Below are positions 16,870 to 26,300 of a DNA stretch of 64,000 nt, piece after piece. The translations under genes and the position numbers were made by a program. Position 1 is the stretch's first letter. Every line of letters begins with the position of its first letter. Origin of the DNA: a virus; IMG/VR virus record IMGVR_UViG_3300047388_000220, positions 1 to 64,000 of that record, one strand, 5' to 3'. The notes under the pieces are model-generated. The model saw nothing but the letters and a program-made list of their open reading frames with translations. It ran no database searches and was not told the origin of the DNA.

Positions 16870-16983
16870 GCTCCCGTGTGTGGGAGCGTGGATTTTACAG
16901 TAGGATGAATGAGGGGCGAGTCACCTGACCCACTTCAGGTTCATTGGGATGCGGCCCGACCCCGCATTTCAAGCTCGCCCTTT
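16870..16983. promoter_or_regulatory. branched RNA-like element and hairpin upstream of the glycosyltransferase
   Basis: Between 16914 and 16980 a 7-bp outer stem (GGGCGAG / CTCGCCC, extendable by wobble pairs to 16911-16983) closes over two inner hairpins: ACCTGA / TCAGGT (16923-16940) and ATGCGG / CCGCAT (16949-16967). The result is a three-way junction. A further hairpin, GCTCCC / GGGAGC, lies at 16870-16887. The stems are perfect and the region encodes no protein. It forms the leader of the glycosyltransferase on the minus strand. A cloverleaf tRNA was considered and rejected. Function unknown. Confidence 0.45.
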
Positions 16984-17017
16984 ATCTTATTCCAATTCTG
17001 CAACGTCAGAACAAACT

Positions 17018-17167
17018 TTATTTCTCTTTCTGTTTGGCAATTTCAGCCTTCAGGTAATCGTTCCCCTTCCGGAGTTCTGCGACTTTAGCTTCAAGTTTCG
17101 CGATTTCGGCTTTCTGCTCATCGATTTTAGCGAGGAGCGTAGGCCTCTCAATGAAGGCGCTGGGCAT
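17018..17167 (-). CDS. small coiled-coil protein, 49 aa
   Basis: A strong ribosome site (GGAGGAAACCCAC then ATG) precedes this short frame. The product is almost entirely a charged coiled coil with heptad spacing (L-L-A-K-I-D-E-Q-K-A-E-I-A-K-L, then V-A-E-L-R-K). It sits between the GIY-YIG gene and the glycosyltransferase leader. Small coiled-coil proteins near the portal can be head-assembly factors, but nothing specific shows this. Confidence 0.6.
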   Translation of the reverse strand: MPSAFIERPTLLAKIDEQKAEIAKLEAKVAELRKGNDYLKAEIAKQKEK

Positions 17168-17185
17168 GTGGGTTTCCTCCTTGGG

Positions 17186-17827
17186 TTATTGGGGTGCTAA
17201 TCTTCTGAGGTTTACGGCGGGCATCCGGCCCTTGAGCGTAGCCGACCGTTTCGCGTTGCTCTCTGGGGAGTTTCTGCATCCCAGGCGCGCTTGGCGGAGG
17301 CGCTCAATCGCTTCAGGCGTGGCAGGAATGCCTTTGTTCCATGGGATGTTGCCTTTCTTCCAAGGCGTCTCGACGTGGACCCCGCGCCGCCTGTCCGCCG
17401 AATTTCGAATCGCACTCTCTGGCAACCGTCTACCTTGGGCCTTCGCAATTTCAGATTGCCTCCGCCGCGTCTCCGCTGAGACCACATGGCCCATCATCGA
17501 CTGCCTGCGTTTTTCGATGGTCTCTGGAGCTTGTTTGGAGTTGCAACCGCCAGGCTTGATGTTGTAGCCGACAGATCTACATCTGCTGTTTGTGATTGCA
17601 ATCCAGAGCGCCTCTAATCTGTTCAGATTGTCGATACTCTCATCCCGCGCAAGAATCTCCATCACGAAATTCTGTTTGCCGTACTTTTTGATCGCTCGCG
17701 AAAGCAGAGGGCATCCAGTAGACGTTTCACAAAAATGGCACCACATGCGCTCTCGTGGATCTTGAATCGTTTGCCCAACGTAGTACTTACCGTTGACCAA
17801 ATTAGTCAGAAGATAGATCGTTCCCAT
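17186..17827 (-). CDS. GIY-YIG homing endonuclease with NUMOD3 repeats
   Basis: 213 aa. The N-terminus reads G-T-I-Y-L-L-T-N ... K-Y-Y-V-G-Q-T, the GIY-YIG nuclease core, with R25/R27 and a later E-I-L-A-R-D-E segment supplying expected catalytic residues. The C-terminal half has NUMOD3-type DNA-binding repeats (S-A-E-T-R-R-R-Q-S, W-N-K-G-I-P-A-T-P-E-A-I). It lies 3 nt after the portal stop, a typical position for a free-standing homing endonuclease that targets a conserved structural gene. Confidence 0.9.
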   Translation of the reverse strand: MGTIYLLTNLVNGKYYVGQTIQDPRERMWCHFCETSTGCPLLSRAIKKYGKQNFVMEILARDESIDNLNRLEALWIAITNSRCRSVGYNIKPGGCNSKQAPETIEKRRQSMMGHVVSAETRRRQSEIAKAQGRRLPESAIRNSADRRRGVHVETPWKKGNIPWNKGIPATPEAIERLRQARLGCRNSPESNAKRSATLKGRMPAVNLRRLAPQ

Positions 17828-17830
17828 GAC

Positions 17831-20401
17831 TTATTGTCCCATCAACTTCATGGTTTTATCGACAATTTCTTTGTTAGCTTGTACCTGGGCCTGAATACTG
17901 GCGCTTGGGCCGAGCGGTGCCATGCTCCCTTGCTCCACAAGCCTCTTGATGGCTCCAATGCTATCCTGAAGCGCCATCGCTTCGATCTGTTGAACCTGCG
18001 GACTCGGCGGGTCGGGCTTAGGCACGCCCTGCTGTTGGCTTTCCATTTTCAACTTAGCCATCGTTCCAGAAACTTGCGACTGGTAGTCGAGCGCGAGTCT
18101 CTTGTACGCGATCACATTCGCCCAGCCGAGCGGATTGTCATCTTTCACGTCCGAATTCTCCCGGCAGAATTCGTCCACGGTCGGGAGGAGGATAGTGTAA
18201 TCCTCGACCCACTTATCGGGCGCCAGTGACGGCGAGAACATCGGACTCCCGTCGTCCGGATCGGTCATTTGCTGGCCATTCGGCCCAATCTTCGGAGTTG
18301 GCGGGGCCTGAAGCAGCTTTCGAATGTCTTGAAGCGTCTTCGATCGCTGCGCGGCACCGGGGGCAACCGATCCCGGCAGGCCCCAATAGTCATTCAGCAA
18401 CTGCTGGTTGGCGGTTTCGTCGAGCCAGGCGATCGCGGCCGGATTCTGCTTCTCGGCCATCTCCATGATGGTTTCGCACCACTGGCGCTTTTGCTCAGGC
18501 GACATCGGCAGGCCTTCATCCGTGTTCGCCTTGACCCGGACCCTGCCTTGCATCTCGTCCAGATGCACGTAGTTGTTTCGAAACTCGCTTCCGTTCTCCT
18601 CGATAACCTGCCAAAGAGAGCCGGTGTAAGAGATGTTCTGCTGGAGGCATTCGATAGCGTTCTGGCCGGCTGAAGCGTGCTCATCCTTGATGGCCTCGTA
18701 GATGTCTCCGAGCGGGCCCATGGCCTGGTCAAGCATCTGCTTCTGACCCTTGCCCGTCTCGACGCCCGGGGTTGTGCCGGTGCCAGAGACCTGCGGCGGG
18801 ATACCGGAGATGATCTGGCAGTAGTTCCAGAGCCGGTCGAGGTAATTCATCAACCCGGGGTCCATCTGGAACGAGAAGTGAAAAACGGCGTTCGCCAGGG
18901 GCTGCGTCACGCCCTCGCCAATCGACGGCGTGGGGTTGAGTACGCCTCCGGTGAGCGGCTTGCCGTTGAGCTGGCGCGTATCGAGGCGCCGCGGGTCAAC
19001 CATGGTGATGCCGGTCGAGCACCGCTCCATGTAGTCGTCGAGGATGTTGTTGATTGCGTTGAACCGCTCGTTGAACGGGACCACGTTGTCGGCCACACTC
19101 GGCGGATAGAGACCATAGCCGCGATGCAGTTTGCAGCAGGACCATTCTTTGATCAGGACCGCCTTGTCGACCGAGAGCACCAGCGGCCCCCACATCGAGA
19201 GCTTCATCCCATAGGGGTAAAGCGTCTGCAACTGCTTCACAAAAGCGTCATCGTTCTGGATCCGGTAGTAAGAATTGGGCTGAATCCAGTGAATCGAGAA
19301 TGTTCCGCGAGCGGTGAAGATGTCGGCCGTTACCGAGAAGGACGACGAATAGAGCATCGTCCGGACCAGCCTGTCATAGCTCGCGTTGGTGTCGGTCGCG
19401 CTCTCGACGCCCTCGGCAATCTCTGGGGCCATGTCGGGGAACGTCGCGCGAATGTCTGAGGCGTCGGCCTCCCACTCGAGCGTGAGCAGTGGAACGTCCT
19501 CGAGAAACTCTTTGGTCGGGTCCGTGTCGACGTTGAGCGGAGAATAGACGGACCACTTAGGCAGCCCGTTCGGCTTCTTTCGCGTTCCGGTCTGGCCGAT
19601 AACCGAGGATGCCTCGCCCTCCTGGAAGTCCTGCAGACCGAGCGGGGCGCCGCAACTTGGGCAGGACATCTTGCCCGATTGCGCTACCTGGTCCTCGGTC
19701 GAATCGGTCCCGCAGTTGAGGCAATGGAAGTGATCGGGAAGCGGTACGCTGACATCTCCGAAGACCGGCTCCTCCTTGTAGCCGACCCATGCGCCATCGA
19801 CGACGAAGCGTGTCCACTTGAAATAGACGCCGTAGAGGAAGAGGTATTGCGACTCAAGCCCGAGCAAGCCCTTTGTCTTGTTCGCCTCTTCGATGATCGA
19901 GATGGCCTGCTGCGCGGCCTTGGCTGTGGTCATGTCGGCCAGGTTCTCAGCGTTCTCGGGGCGAATCACGACGGGGGGAACAGCGCGCGCGACCGCCGCG
20001 GCGAAGTTCCGCCGGCAGGTCTGGGTGATGTTGTTGACGTACTTCTCGAGGTAACTGTAATCCGATTCCTGATTGTTTTGGCGATACCACGCAACGGCAT
20101 CGAAGTAGGTTCTTGTGATCGGATCCCAGCCAAGAATCTGCTTGCCCTTGTCGTATTCGGTTGATTTGAGCCAGTTAGGCATCTTCATGATGCGATCGGT
20201 AGCCCACTGGGTACGGAATGGCTGGATGATCTCAAAAACGATGCGCTGCTCTTGCTCGGAGGTCAGGCCCGACTTTCTTTCCTGCTCCTGTTTGTCGCCG
20301 CGAAGGGGATTTTGCGCATTGTGCTCAGCGATTTTGGGCGGAGCATCCGGTTGCTGTGGCATCTGCCCGGGTTGGGGAACCGCAGCCGGATTAGTTGCCA
20401 T
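17831..20401 (-). CDS. portal protein (podovirus-type, 856 aa)
   Basis: The largest head gene, placed upstream of scaffold and capsid. It starts with a Pro/Gln-rich tail. A helical clip/wing region follows, and the conserved-looking core includes F-N-E-R-F-N-A-I-N-N-I-L-D-D-Y (about 430) and a G-T-T-P-G-V-E-T-G-K-G-Q-K-Q-M-L stem-like stretch (about 545). A Pro-rich tail and C-terminal helix (residues 800-856) may form a barrel. Residues 227-250 contain C-L-N-C ... C-P-S-C, a zinc ribbon not usual in portals. Length and context support a P22-like portal rather than a siphovirus one. Confidence 0.7.
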   Translation of the reverse strand: MATNPAAVPQPGQMPQQPDAPPKIAEHNAQNPLRGDKQEQERKSGLTSEQEQRIVFEIIQPFRTQWATDRIMKMPNWLKSTEYDKGKQILGWDPITRTYFDAVAWYRQNNQESDYSYLEKYVNNITQTCRRNFAAAVARAVPPVVIRPENAENLADMTTAKAAQQAISIIEEANKTKGLLGLESQYLFLYGVYFKWTRFVVDGAWVGYKEEPVFGDVSVPLPDHFHCLNCGTDSTEDQVAQSGKMSCPSCGAPLGLQDFQEGEASSVIGQTGTRKKPNGLPKWSVYSPLNVDTDPTKEFLEDVPLLTLEWEADASDIRATFPDMAPEIAEGVESATDTNASYDRLVRTMLYSSSFSVTADIFTARGTFSIHWIQPNSYYRIQNDDAFVKQLQTLYPYGMKLSMWGPLVLSVDKAVLIKEWSCCKLHRGYGLYPPSVADNVVPFNERFNAINNILDDYMERCSTGITMVDPRRLDTRQLNGKPLTGGVLNPTPSIGEGVTQPLANAVFHFSFQMDPGLMNYLDRLWNYCQIISGIPPQVSGTGTTPGVETGKGQKQMLDQAMGPLGDIYEAIKDEHASAGQNAIECLQQNISYTGSLWQVIEENGSEFRNNYVHLDEMQGRVRVKANTDEGLPMSPEQKRQWCETIMEMAEKQNPAAIAWLDETANQQLLNDYWGLPGSVAPGAAQRSKTLQDIRKLLQAPPTPKIGPNGQQMTDPDDGSPMFSPSLAPDKWVEDYTILLPTVDEFCRENSDVKDDNPLGWANVIAYKRLALDYQSQVSGTMAKLKMESQQQGVPKPDPPSPQVQQIEAMALQDSIGAIKRLVEQGSMAPLGPSASIQAQVQANKEIVDKTMKLMGQ

Positions 20402-20714
20402 TCACTTCCCGCTTGATCCTTGTCATTCTCTCCCTGGCTTCCGCAAGGTCCTCGGTAATGCTTCGCGCGCCCGGGGTTCTGGCGCGTTCAAAAGCTGCCT
20501 TGTTAGCTTCGCCCATGACGACCGCCAGCGTCGGCTTGCCTGGAATCGGCTGGACTTTCGAAAAGTCTGTATTCTCAGTCAGTGCCAGTGGAACCGGCGC
20601 CTCGCGCAACTGCGGAATCAGGATCTCGCGCAGTTCCTTGTTCTCGGCCTGGAGGCGCGCGATCGCCTCCTTGGCGTCCTCAAATCTCTCGCGGCTGACC
20701 CAGGGCCATTTCAT
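20391..20714 (-). CDS. hypothetical small coiled-coil late protein, 107 aa
   Basis: The first 40 residues form a coiled coil (R-F-E-D-A-K-E-A-I-A-R-L-Q-A-E-N-K-E-L-R-E), followed by a Pro-rich linker and a second charged helix. It overlaps the portal start by 11 nt and the upstream gene by 4 nt, so the three are translated together. It could help portal assembly, but no homology is recognised. Confidence 0.55.
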   Translation of the reverse strand: MKWPWVSRERFEDAKEAIARLQAENKELREILIPQLREAPVPLALTENTDFSKVQPIPGKPTLAVVMGEANKAAFERARTPGARSITEDLAEARERMTRIKREVNGN

Positions 20715-20902
20715 GCGAGCCGTCCTGGATGCGCTACGCGAATGTGCTGATTAAAGAAGCCTCCGAGGCTGCTGGCTTTCTGCATCGCCTCAAACTTCTC
20801 TTTCGAGACGCCCGAGTGCACGTAATGCTTGCCCGTCTTCGTGTAGACATGAAGCGCCTTGCCGTCGTGCTCGATTCTCGCGATCCAACTGGATTCAGAC
20901 AT
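20711..20902 (-). CDS. KTSC-domain-like protein, 63 aa
   Basis: The sequence follows the KTSC-domain layout: I-E-H-D-G-K-A-L-H-V-Y-T-K-T-G-K-H-Y-V-H-S-G-V-S (strand-turn-strand), then a helix (K-E-K-F-E-A-M-Q-K-A) and S-L-G-G-F-F-N-Q-H-I-R. KTSC proteins are small and common in phages and bacteria, and their role is unsettled. It directly follows the preceding gene in the late operon. Confidence 0.6.
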   Translation of the reverse strand: MSESSWIARIEHDGKALHVYTKTGKHYVHSGVSKEKFEAMQKASSLGGFFNQHIRVAHPGRLA

Positions 20903-21331
20903 TTAGTTGTACTCCGTGACCACGAGGCTGGTTGCTGTAGCCGACGCCGACCGCACCTGAATCATCGTCGTGGCCGGCAGGGTGCCGACGATTCCAAGCA
21001 ACGGCTGCCCGAGCTGGCCGATGATTACGCCATCCTTTCCATCGGTGCCGAGCGGACTGCCGAGCACAATCGGCAGATGTGCGTCTCCAATGATCCCCTC
21101 AAAACTGGCCACCGCGCGGAAGACGGTCGTAAAGCCGTTTGGCGTGTCGTCGTTGGGGAGTCTATAGTCAATCGCCCCCTGGGGAACGTTGGCCACCCCG
21201 GCCGCTGTGACCTGGCTCTCGTCGATCACAAGGCGACGCACCGAGCTCTTGGCCAGGATGTTGACCCACGCGCCCGCGGTTGCATTTATGTCCAGGATGT
21301 AGCGATTACCCTGAAAGCCTGGCTGGCTCAT
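20903..21331 (-). CDS. hypothetical beta-rich virion protein, 142 aa
   Basis: Alternating hydrophobic residues with many Gly, Val and Thr suggest an all-beta protein. No known motif is visible. It overlaps the upstream cysteine-rich gene by 4 nt and abuts the KTSC gene. Position upstream of the portal and texture suggest a small structural or decoration protein. Function unknown. Confidence 0.5.
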   Translation of the reverse strand: MSQPGFQGNRYILDINATAGAWVNILAKSSVRRLVIDESQVTAAGVANVPQGAIDYRLPNDDTPNGFTTVFRAVASFEGIIGDAHLPIVLGSPLGTDGKDGVIIGQLGQPLLGIVGTLPATTMIQVRSASATATSLVVTEYN

Positions 21332-21573
21332 TGGCTTATCCCTCCCTTGACGATCCGCTTGCCCGCCTTGTGCTGTTTCTTGGCCTTATGGAAAAAGGTA
21401 CAGCACCCGTCCGGCGAGACGATCACACGTCCGTTTTCCGTCTTTTTTCGCTTACTCTCGACCATCATAGTTGCCTGTCCGCAAGATCCAGCGCGAAGGT
21501 ACTCACACGTCCGGCACGTAAAGGGCCCGTCCTCCGAGTATCCGGTTTTCGCTTCGCCCTGAATGTCTGGCAT
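21328..21573 (-). CDS. small cysteine-rich protein, 81 aa
   Basis: A C-R-T-C-E-Y-L-R-A-G-S-C cluster near residue 20 and a G-C-C-T-F-F motif near 57 provide five cysteines in a C-x2-C-x7-C...CC layout often seen in short phage proteins of unknown role. It could bind zinc or an iron-sulphur cluster. The C-terminus is Lys-rich. It overlaps the next gene by 4 nt. Confidence 0.55.
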   Translation of the reverse strand: MPDIQGEAKTGYSEDGPFTCRTCEYLRAGSCGQATMMVESKRKKTENGRVIVSPDGCCTFFHKAKKQHKAGKRIVKGGISQ

Positions 21574-22110
21574 TTAGTTCTCGTGCATCGTCTGCGGGAA
21601 CCCGCCGATGGTGAGTTGATCATTCCACGTCTTTTTGTACTGGTAGGATGCGGAATGCCAAAAGCTGCGCTGGAACGTGGGCACCAACGTCTTAACTTTG
21701 GCCGTCGTCTCTGCAATGACGTGCACTTGGTAGAGCGCCGTCCTTTCCTCTGGCGATGCAGCGTCTGACTTGGCCACTCCCACCGTCGGACCCGGGGCTG
21801 GAGAATTGGCCGTCAATACTCCGATGACCGTCTCGATGCCAGCCAGGATGATGTTGACGAGGGTCTCCACGTTGGCCGGAATAGGCAGGGTGGCAAATAC
21901 GGTCTGGAAGTCTCCGATTAGGGTGAGCACGTTTTGGGCTGGAGTGCCGCTCTTCCAGCCCTGGACGGCCACCAGCGCGGCGTCATAGGCGGCGATTGCC
22001 GCCTGGCCCTCCGGAGTGTCCAGAAGCTTGGCATAGGTCAGCAGTGACTTCAGGGTGGGTTCGATGGCTGCCATCAGGCTAGCGGCCGTCTTTGTCGCAT
22101 TTACACACAT
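21574..22110 (-). CDS. hypothetical late protein, 178 aa
   Basis: Mainly helical, with aliphatic stretches (L-V-N-I-I-L-A-G-I-E-T-V-I-G-V-L at about 85-100) that could be membrane-associated or a hydrophobic core. It ends in a basic, Trp-containing tail. No family recognised. A ribosome site (AAAAGGAGTAATCAC) precedes the ATG. Late operon member between two unrecognised genes. Confidence 0.5.
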   Translation of the reverse strand: MCVNATKTAASLMAAIEPTLKSLLTYAKLLDTPEGQAAIAAYDAALVAVQGWKSGTPAQNVLTLIGDFQTVFATLPIPANVETLVNIILAGIETVIGVLTANSPAPGPTVGVAKSDAASPEERTALYQVHVIAETTAKVKTLVPTFQRSFWHSASYQYKKTWNDQLTIGGFPQTMHEN

Positions 22111-22138
22111 TGTGATTACTCCTTTTCTATTGAGGTGA

Positions 22139-22879
22139 CTAGAAAACGTTGGGGTCGAGCATTGGAATGGGTGCCTCGCTGATCTGAATCTGCACCCGGT
22201 AGTAGTAGACGGAGGCCGCGAATGGAGCGAGAGCGCCTTCCCATTGGAGTTGAGGATGAAGGCCGGCGGTCCATGTGGTAGCGATCAGGGGCAGGTTCTG
22301 AAAGTTGGGCCCTGGTACGAAGGCTGTCTCGGCATTGCATTGCAACCCAGTGACGCTCCATTTGGTGTCTGCCCACGCGCGAATCTGGAAGACGTTTATT
22401 TTTCCTTCCTGTGCGGTCTTTGGAACGTAACCGGAATTAACCCATCCCTTCCCGTCCGGATCCAGTTGCCATGCTCCAGTGTCGGGGCGTTGCTGAGTAG
22501 ATACGTTGGCCTGATTGCCGATTGTCGGCTTACCATTGGCGTCGAGCGATCCTAGCGGCGGTGCGAAGAGAGTCTCCTTCAAGTCAAGCTCGTTGCGCTG
22601 TACAGGCTGCTTGGGCGCGGCGGGGATGAATTGCTTGACATTGAAGGCGCTGTAGGCGAACTTGCGCGTTGGGTTTGCATACTGGCTTGCGGGGATGTCC
22701 ACCGAGAGCAGTCCGCCTGCCATCTCCTGAGAATAGCGGCCGGTGAAGACGAGGGCTCCGCTAGTCGGATCGTAAATGCCGGTCATGGAATCGAAGGGTC
22801 TCGGGTTAACACTCAAGTCAGAGCGCGGATGCCAGAGGTCTAATTCCAGATGATCGAAGGTGATGGTTTCGATACTCAT
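22139..22879 (-). CDS. hypothetical virion protein, 246 aa
   Basis: A beta-rich sequence with many aromatic residues and few charges (for example Y-Y-Y-R-V-Q-I-Q-I at about 225). It has no signal peptide, unlike the spike-like genes upstream of it. It may be a tail or adaptor component by position. No motif recognised. Confidence 0.5.
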   Translation of the reverse strand: MSIETITFDHLELDLWHPRSDLSVNPRPFDSMTGIYDPTSGALVFTGRYSQEMAGGLLSVDIPASQYANPTRKFAYSAFNVKQFIPAAPKQPVQRNELDLKETLFAPPLGSLDANGKPTIGNQANVSTQQRPDTGAWQLDPDGKGWVNSGYVPKTAQEGKINVFQIRAWADTKWSVTGLQCNAETAFVPGPNFQNLPLIATTWTAGLHPQLQWEGALAPFAASVYYYRVQIQISEAPIPMLDPNVF

Positions 22880-22915
22880 GGCAGAACGCCTCTCGAATTC
22901 ATTGATTATTTCCTT

Positions 22916-23167
22916 TCATGAAAGCTTATCCTTCTCTTCCTTCACTCCCGCGGCATGAGCGGCAGCTTTGGTGAGTTCAAGCAACTGATCCATGCGGCTG
23001 TTGATCTGGTGGTGAACATCATTCAGTTTGACGTTGGTATCGTCCGTCTTCTTGGTGTTTGTCCGAAGGTCTTCCTTGGCGGCCTTGAGGTCTAAATGAT
23101 TTAGAATGCCGATCACCGCCGCGCTCAGTGCTGCGATAGTCGGCCCAATCCACGTTAGATCGGACAT
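22916..23167 (-). CDS. holin-like small membrane protein, 83 aa
   Basis: Residues 5-25 (T-W-I-G-P-T-I-A-A-L-S-A-A-V-I-G-I-L) form one transmembrane helix. The rest is a soluble coiled coil (K-A-A-K-E-D-L-R-T-N ... M-D-Q-L-L-E-L-T-K-A). This one-helix plus coil layout fits class III-like holins or XhlA-type lysis accessory proteins, but the assignment is inference. It overlaps the 39 aa gene upstream (TGATG). Confidence 0.45.
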   Translation of the reverse strand: MSDLTWIGPTIAALSAAVIGILNHLDLKAAKEDLRTNTKKTDDTNVKLNDVHHQINSRMDQLLELTKAAAHAAGVKEEKDKLS

Positions 23168-23286
23168 CAGATTCGTCCTCCCTTTCGGATATATTCCTGC
23201 AGCATCTTTTCCTGTTCGGGCGTTAATGGTTTAGGCTCGACATTCTTCCGCGCCGGCTTCTTCGACTTAGGCTTCTTCTTCCCCAT
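23167..23286 (-). CDS. small lysine-rich protein, 39 aa
   Basis: ATG at 23286. The product starts M-G-K-K-K-P-K-S-K-K-P-A-R-K and ends with a short helix (L-T-P-E-Q-E-K-M-L-Q-E-Y-I-R). Its TGA shares bases with the ATG of the holin-like gene, which supports translation. The strong positive charge suggests nucleic-acid or membrane contact. Function unknown. Confidence 0.5.
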   Translation of the reverse strand: MGKKKPKSKKPARKNVEPKPLTPEQEKMLQEYIRKGGRI

Positions 23287-23307
23287 GATCAGCGCAAGTT
23301 CCTTTTT

Positions 23308-26300
23308 TCATTGAATCTTAACTCCTCCACCGGTGATTGTTACTGGCCCTGTGATGGTGACACCATCCCCAACCGGCGGCGGAGGAGTTATCGGGATAAA
23401 GGTCGCCGTCACGGTGCAGTCGTTCGCAGGCATCGTGCCGTTGTAGGTTGCGCCCACCAGCGTGCCGCCGCATCCGGTGGCGGTCGAAACGGCATACCCG
23501 ATTCCAGGCGTCAACGTGCAGGCATAGGCGGTGCCACCGACGTGACTGCCGACGCACCCCGCAACGGATCCTGCTCCGGTGATGCTAGCCGAGATATTGA
23601 AACTGGGCGGCGGGGTTACTGCGAAAGTCGCTGCCACGGTGCAGTTCGAGGCCGGCATGATTCCGCTGTAGTTGCCACCTGAAAGCGCTCCACTGCAGCC
23701 CGTAACGCTTGTGGTGAAATATCCTGGGGCCGGAGTCACTGTGCAGCCATAAGCGGACCCAGAAGACAGCGTGCCTGCGCACCCGGTAACCGTTCCGCTG
23801 CCGGTAACGGAATTCGAGAGGGTAAAAGTCGCTCCCACGGACAGAAGAACAGGCTGATTCGACAGGGTAGCCGTGCCCGAGACGGTAGTAATCGTACCTG
23901 CCAGGCTCTGCTGCTGCGTGAACGTGGTCGCATACGGGGCATTGCCCAGCCAGCCGGTAAACCACGCAAGCCGCTGCGGAGATCCCGAGGCGACAAGGTC
24001 GACCGTATAGATATTTCCTCCAGTTACGGCAGTGCTTACCATGGGGCCTATAAAAGAAGCCGCGGACAGCCACGCCTTGGTTTGAATGAATGCAGCATTT
24101 ACCGATGTTGGTCCGGATGGAATCGTCGAGGTTGGTGGAGTGCAGCCGCCGTTTATCCCGTCTCCAAACTGAGTCCCCCAGCACCGATCCTGCCACGAAT
24201 ACCAGAGCGAGTGCACCGGCTTAGAGCCACTGGCCGGTGTGGCCGCGAGAGCGATCATGTGCCGCGATGTGTAGGCTGCCCTGAGGAACTTAGTGTTGGC
24301 GGAAGTGTCAGAGACGCCGTCAGTCATCGCTGAGTTGATTCCGAACCCGCCCTCGGTCTGCCAGACGGGGAGCGCTGAAGCCCATGAAGCGATCGCGGGG
24401 TTCCCAAGAATGGCTGGCGAGTAGAGCGTTGCAACCTGGTCCTTGATGGCCGTACGGCAAGAGCTATTTGGAGCTCCGGTACATGTTCCGCTTCCGTGGG
24501 CTACGAGATCCTCGGGAAAGGGAGCGGTGGCCGGAAATGTGATGGTCGTTCTCGCGGGGTAAGCGTGCCACGAAACCGCATCCGGCAGATGAGGCAGAGA
24601 GTAAAACACGGTCGTATCTGATTCGATGTGGGCCGTGCCGCTGGTCGGCGCTGTGGTCTCGTCAATCTGGACCTGTATGTCAGGGCCCGCAGCGTAAGTG
24701 TGGTTGTCAACAGGGATAAATCCTGCTGCTAGCCCAGTCACCGCATCCACGAGGCGATAAGTGATCGGCGTCGCCCCTGCGGTCACATCATTCAGGCTCA
24801 AAGCATCGTAAAATGCGCAGTTAGTTGGGCTGGTGAACGTGCAGCCGGGGTTGCGATGGCCATACTGCCGAATGTGGTACCAGTGCCCTGAGATTGCTGT
24901 AAAGGTGGTTAGATCGGGATGGGTGGCGGTCACGTCGATGCCGCGAAAATCCTGCCATGATAGGCAATTCTGGCCACAATACTGAAGTGTGTGCGAAGCG
25001 CCGTTGTACTGGAAACCCCAGCCCGTATAGGCGCACTCCCCAGCAGCATAAGCAGCAGCACTGCAGTTGTAGTTCACGTCCGCCTCAAGGTTGTGGATCG
25101 TGGCGACGTTGGGAATCATGAAGTAGAAGTCGCGGTAGTAGAATCTGGCGTTATCGAGGTCAGCGGAAACCGTCGGATAATCTCGTGGCCAGAGCACGTC
25201 CGCATTTGGGAACCCTGCCGCCGTCGACACGCCGAACACTGCACTACTCGAAGGTTTACATGGCGATGGCGCGAGTCCGGGCACAATGGTGGGCAGATTC
25301 CGGTTCGGGTCTCCGGTGCAGATGCCGTCATCAGCCGTGCCGCCGTAGGTATCGCTCAACGTGGCCGGTGAGTCTGTTCCCCCTGCTCCCAGCCCATTAT
25401 TCACAGGCGCTATGCCGACTCCCGAGTTGGTTGCCACCACCACGCCCAGATTAGGGCCAGGGGGAGTACGGCTCATTGCCAGCGTCTTGGCGGCGGTGGT
25501 GCAGTAAAGCTGCCCTACGGGCACCCCCGCGGGCTGGGGCACCCCTCCTGAGTAGTCAGTTATGCAGTTCGTGAGTTGCTTGCCGACCGGAGTAACAACT
25601 ATGCCGGTGGAGTTGGCATTGCTCGAAAACGTGGTGCTGATAACCGGTACGATCGCGCCCCAATCAGCGAGACCGGTTTCGAGCGCCGTAATCCACGAGC
25701 CGCCCGAGCCGTCTCCGCCAGCCGAAACCGATCCTCCGATGATGGTGCAGTCTCCGCAATAGAGCCGAATGATTGCTGCCTTGTCCTCGAGCATCTTCGC
25801 CAACTGCACGTAGGTCCCGCCCCAGTAATTTCCTACATTCCATTCGTTCCAGCCCTCGAATACTTTCAGAGTACAGGCACCTATAAGCGGACTCGATGGC
25901 GCAGCCGACACACCGCACACATGGCGCATGATAGCGGTCACGGCTTCCTTGTACTGGCAGTTGGTGGTATTCACTCCAGAGAGAACGTTCTGGCAGTTTG
26001 CGTAGGTGTTAATATCCGTCGGCGGCGTGAATAGGTTGCCCGTTCCGTTGGCCCAGATGGGAACATAGCGATCGGTGTAGATCGGGAACGAGCCGGGGTG
26101 CGCCACGTCCGAGGCCACGAAGGCATCGATCACCGCGTAATTGAAGGTTCCGCGCACTGGCTCGATACTTCTCCAGTCTGCCGGGCAACAGATACGATCC
26201 GCAGTTGGAAAGGGATTCGTGGTTTGCGTAGACGCAGTACGAGAGATCGATTGAACAGTTTGACCCCATGCCGACGAACCTAGTAAAACGATGATCATAA

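Noticed and set aside
16914-16980. A possible tRNA, because a 7-bp acceptor-like stem encloses smaller stems
   Set aside because: Only two inner arms exist, no TTC-type T-loop is present on either strand, and arm spacing does not fit a cloverleaf.
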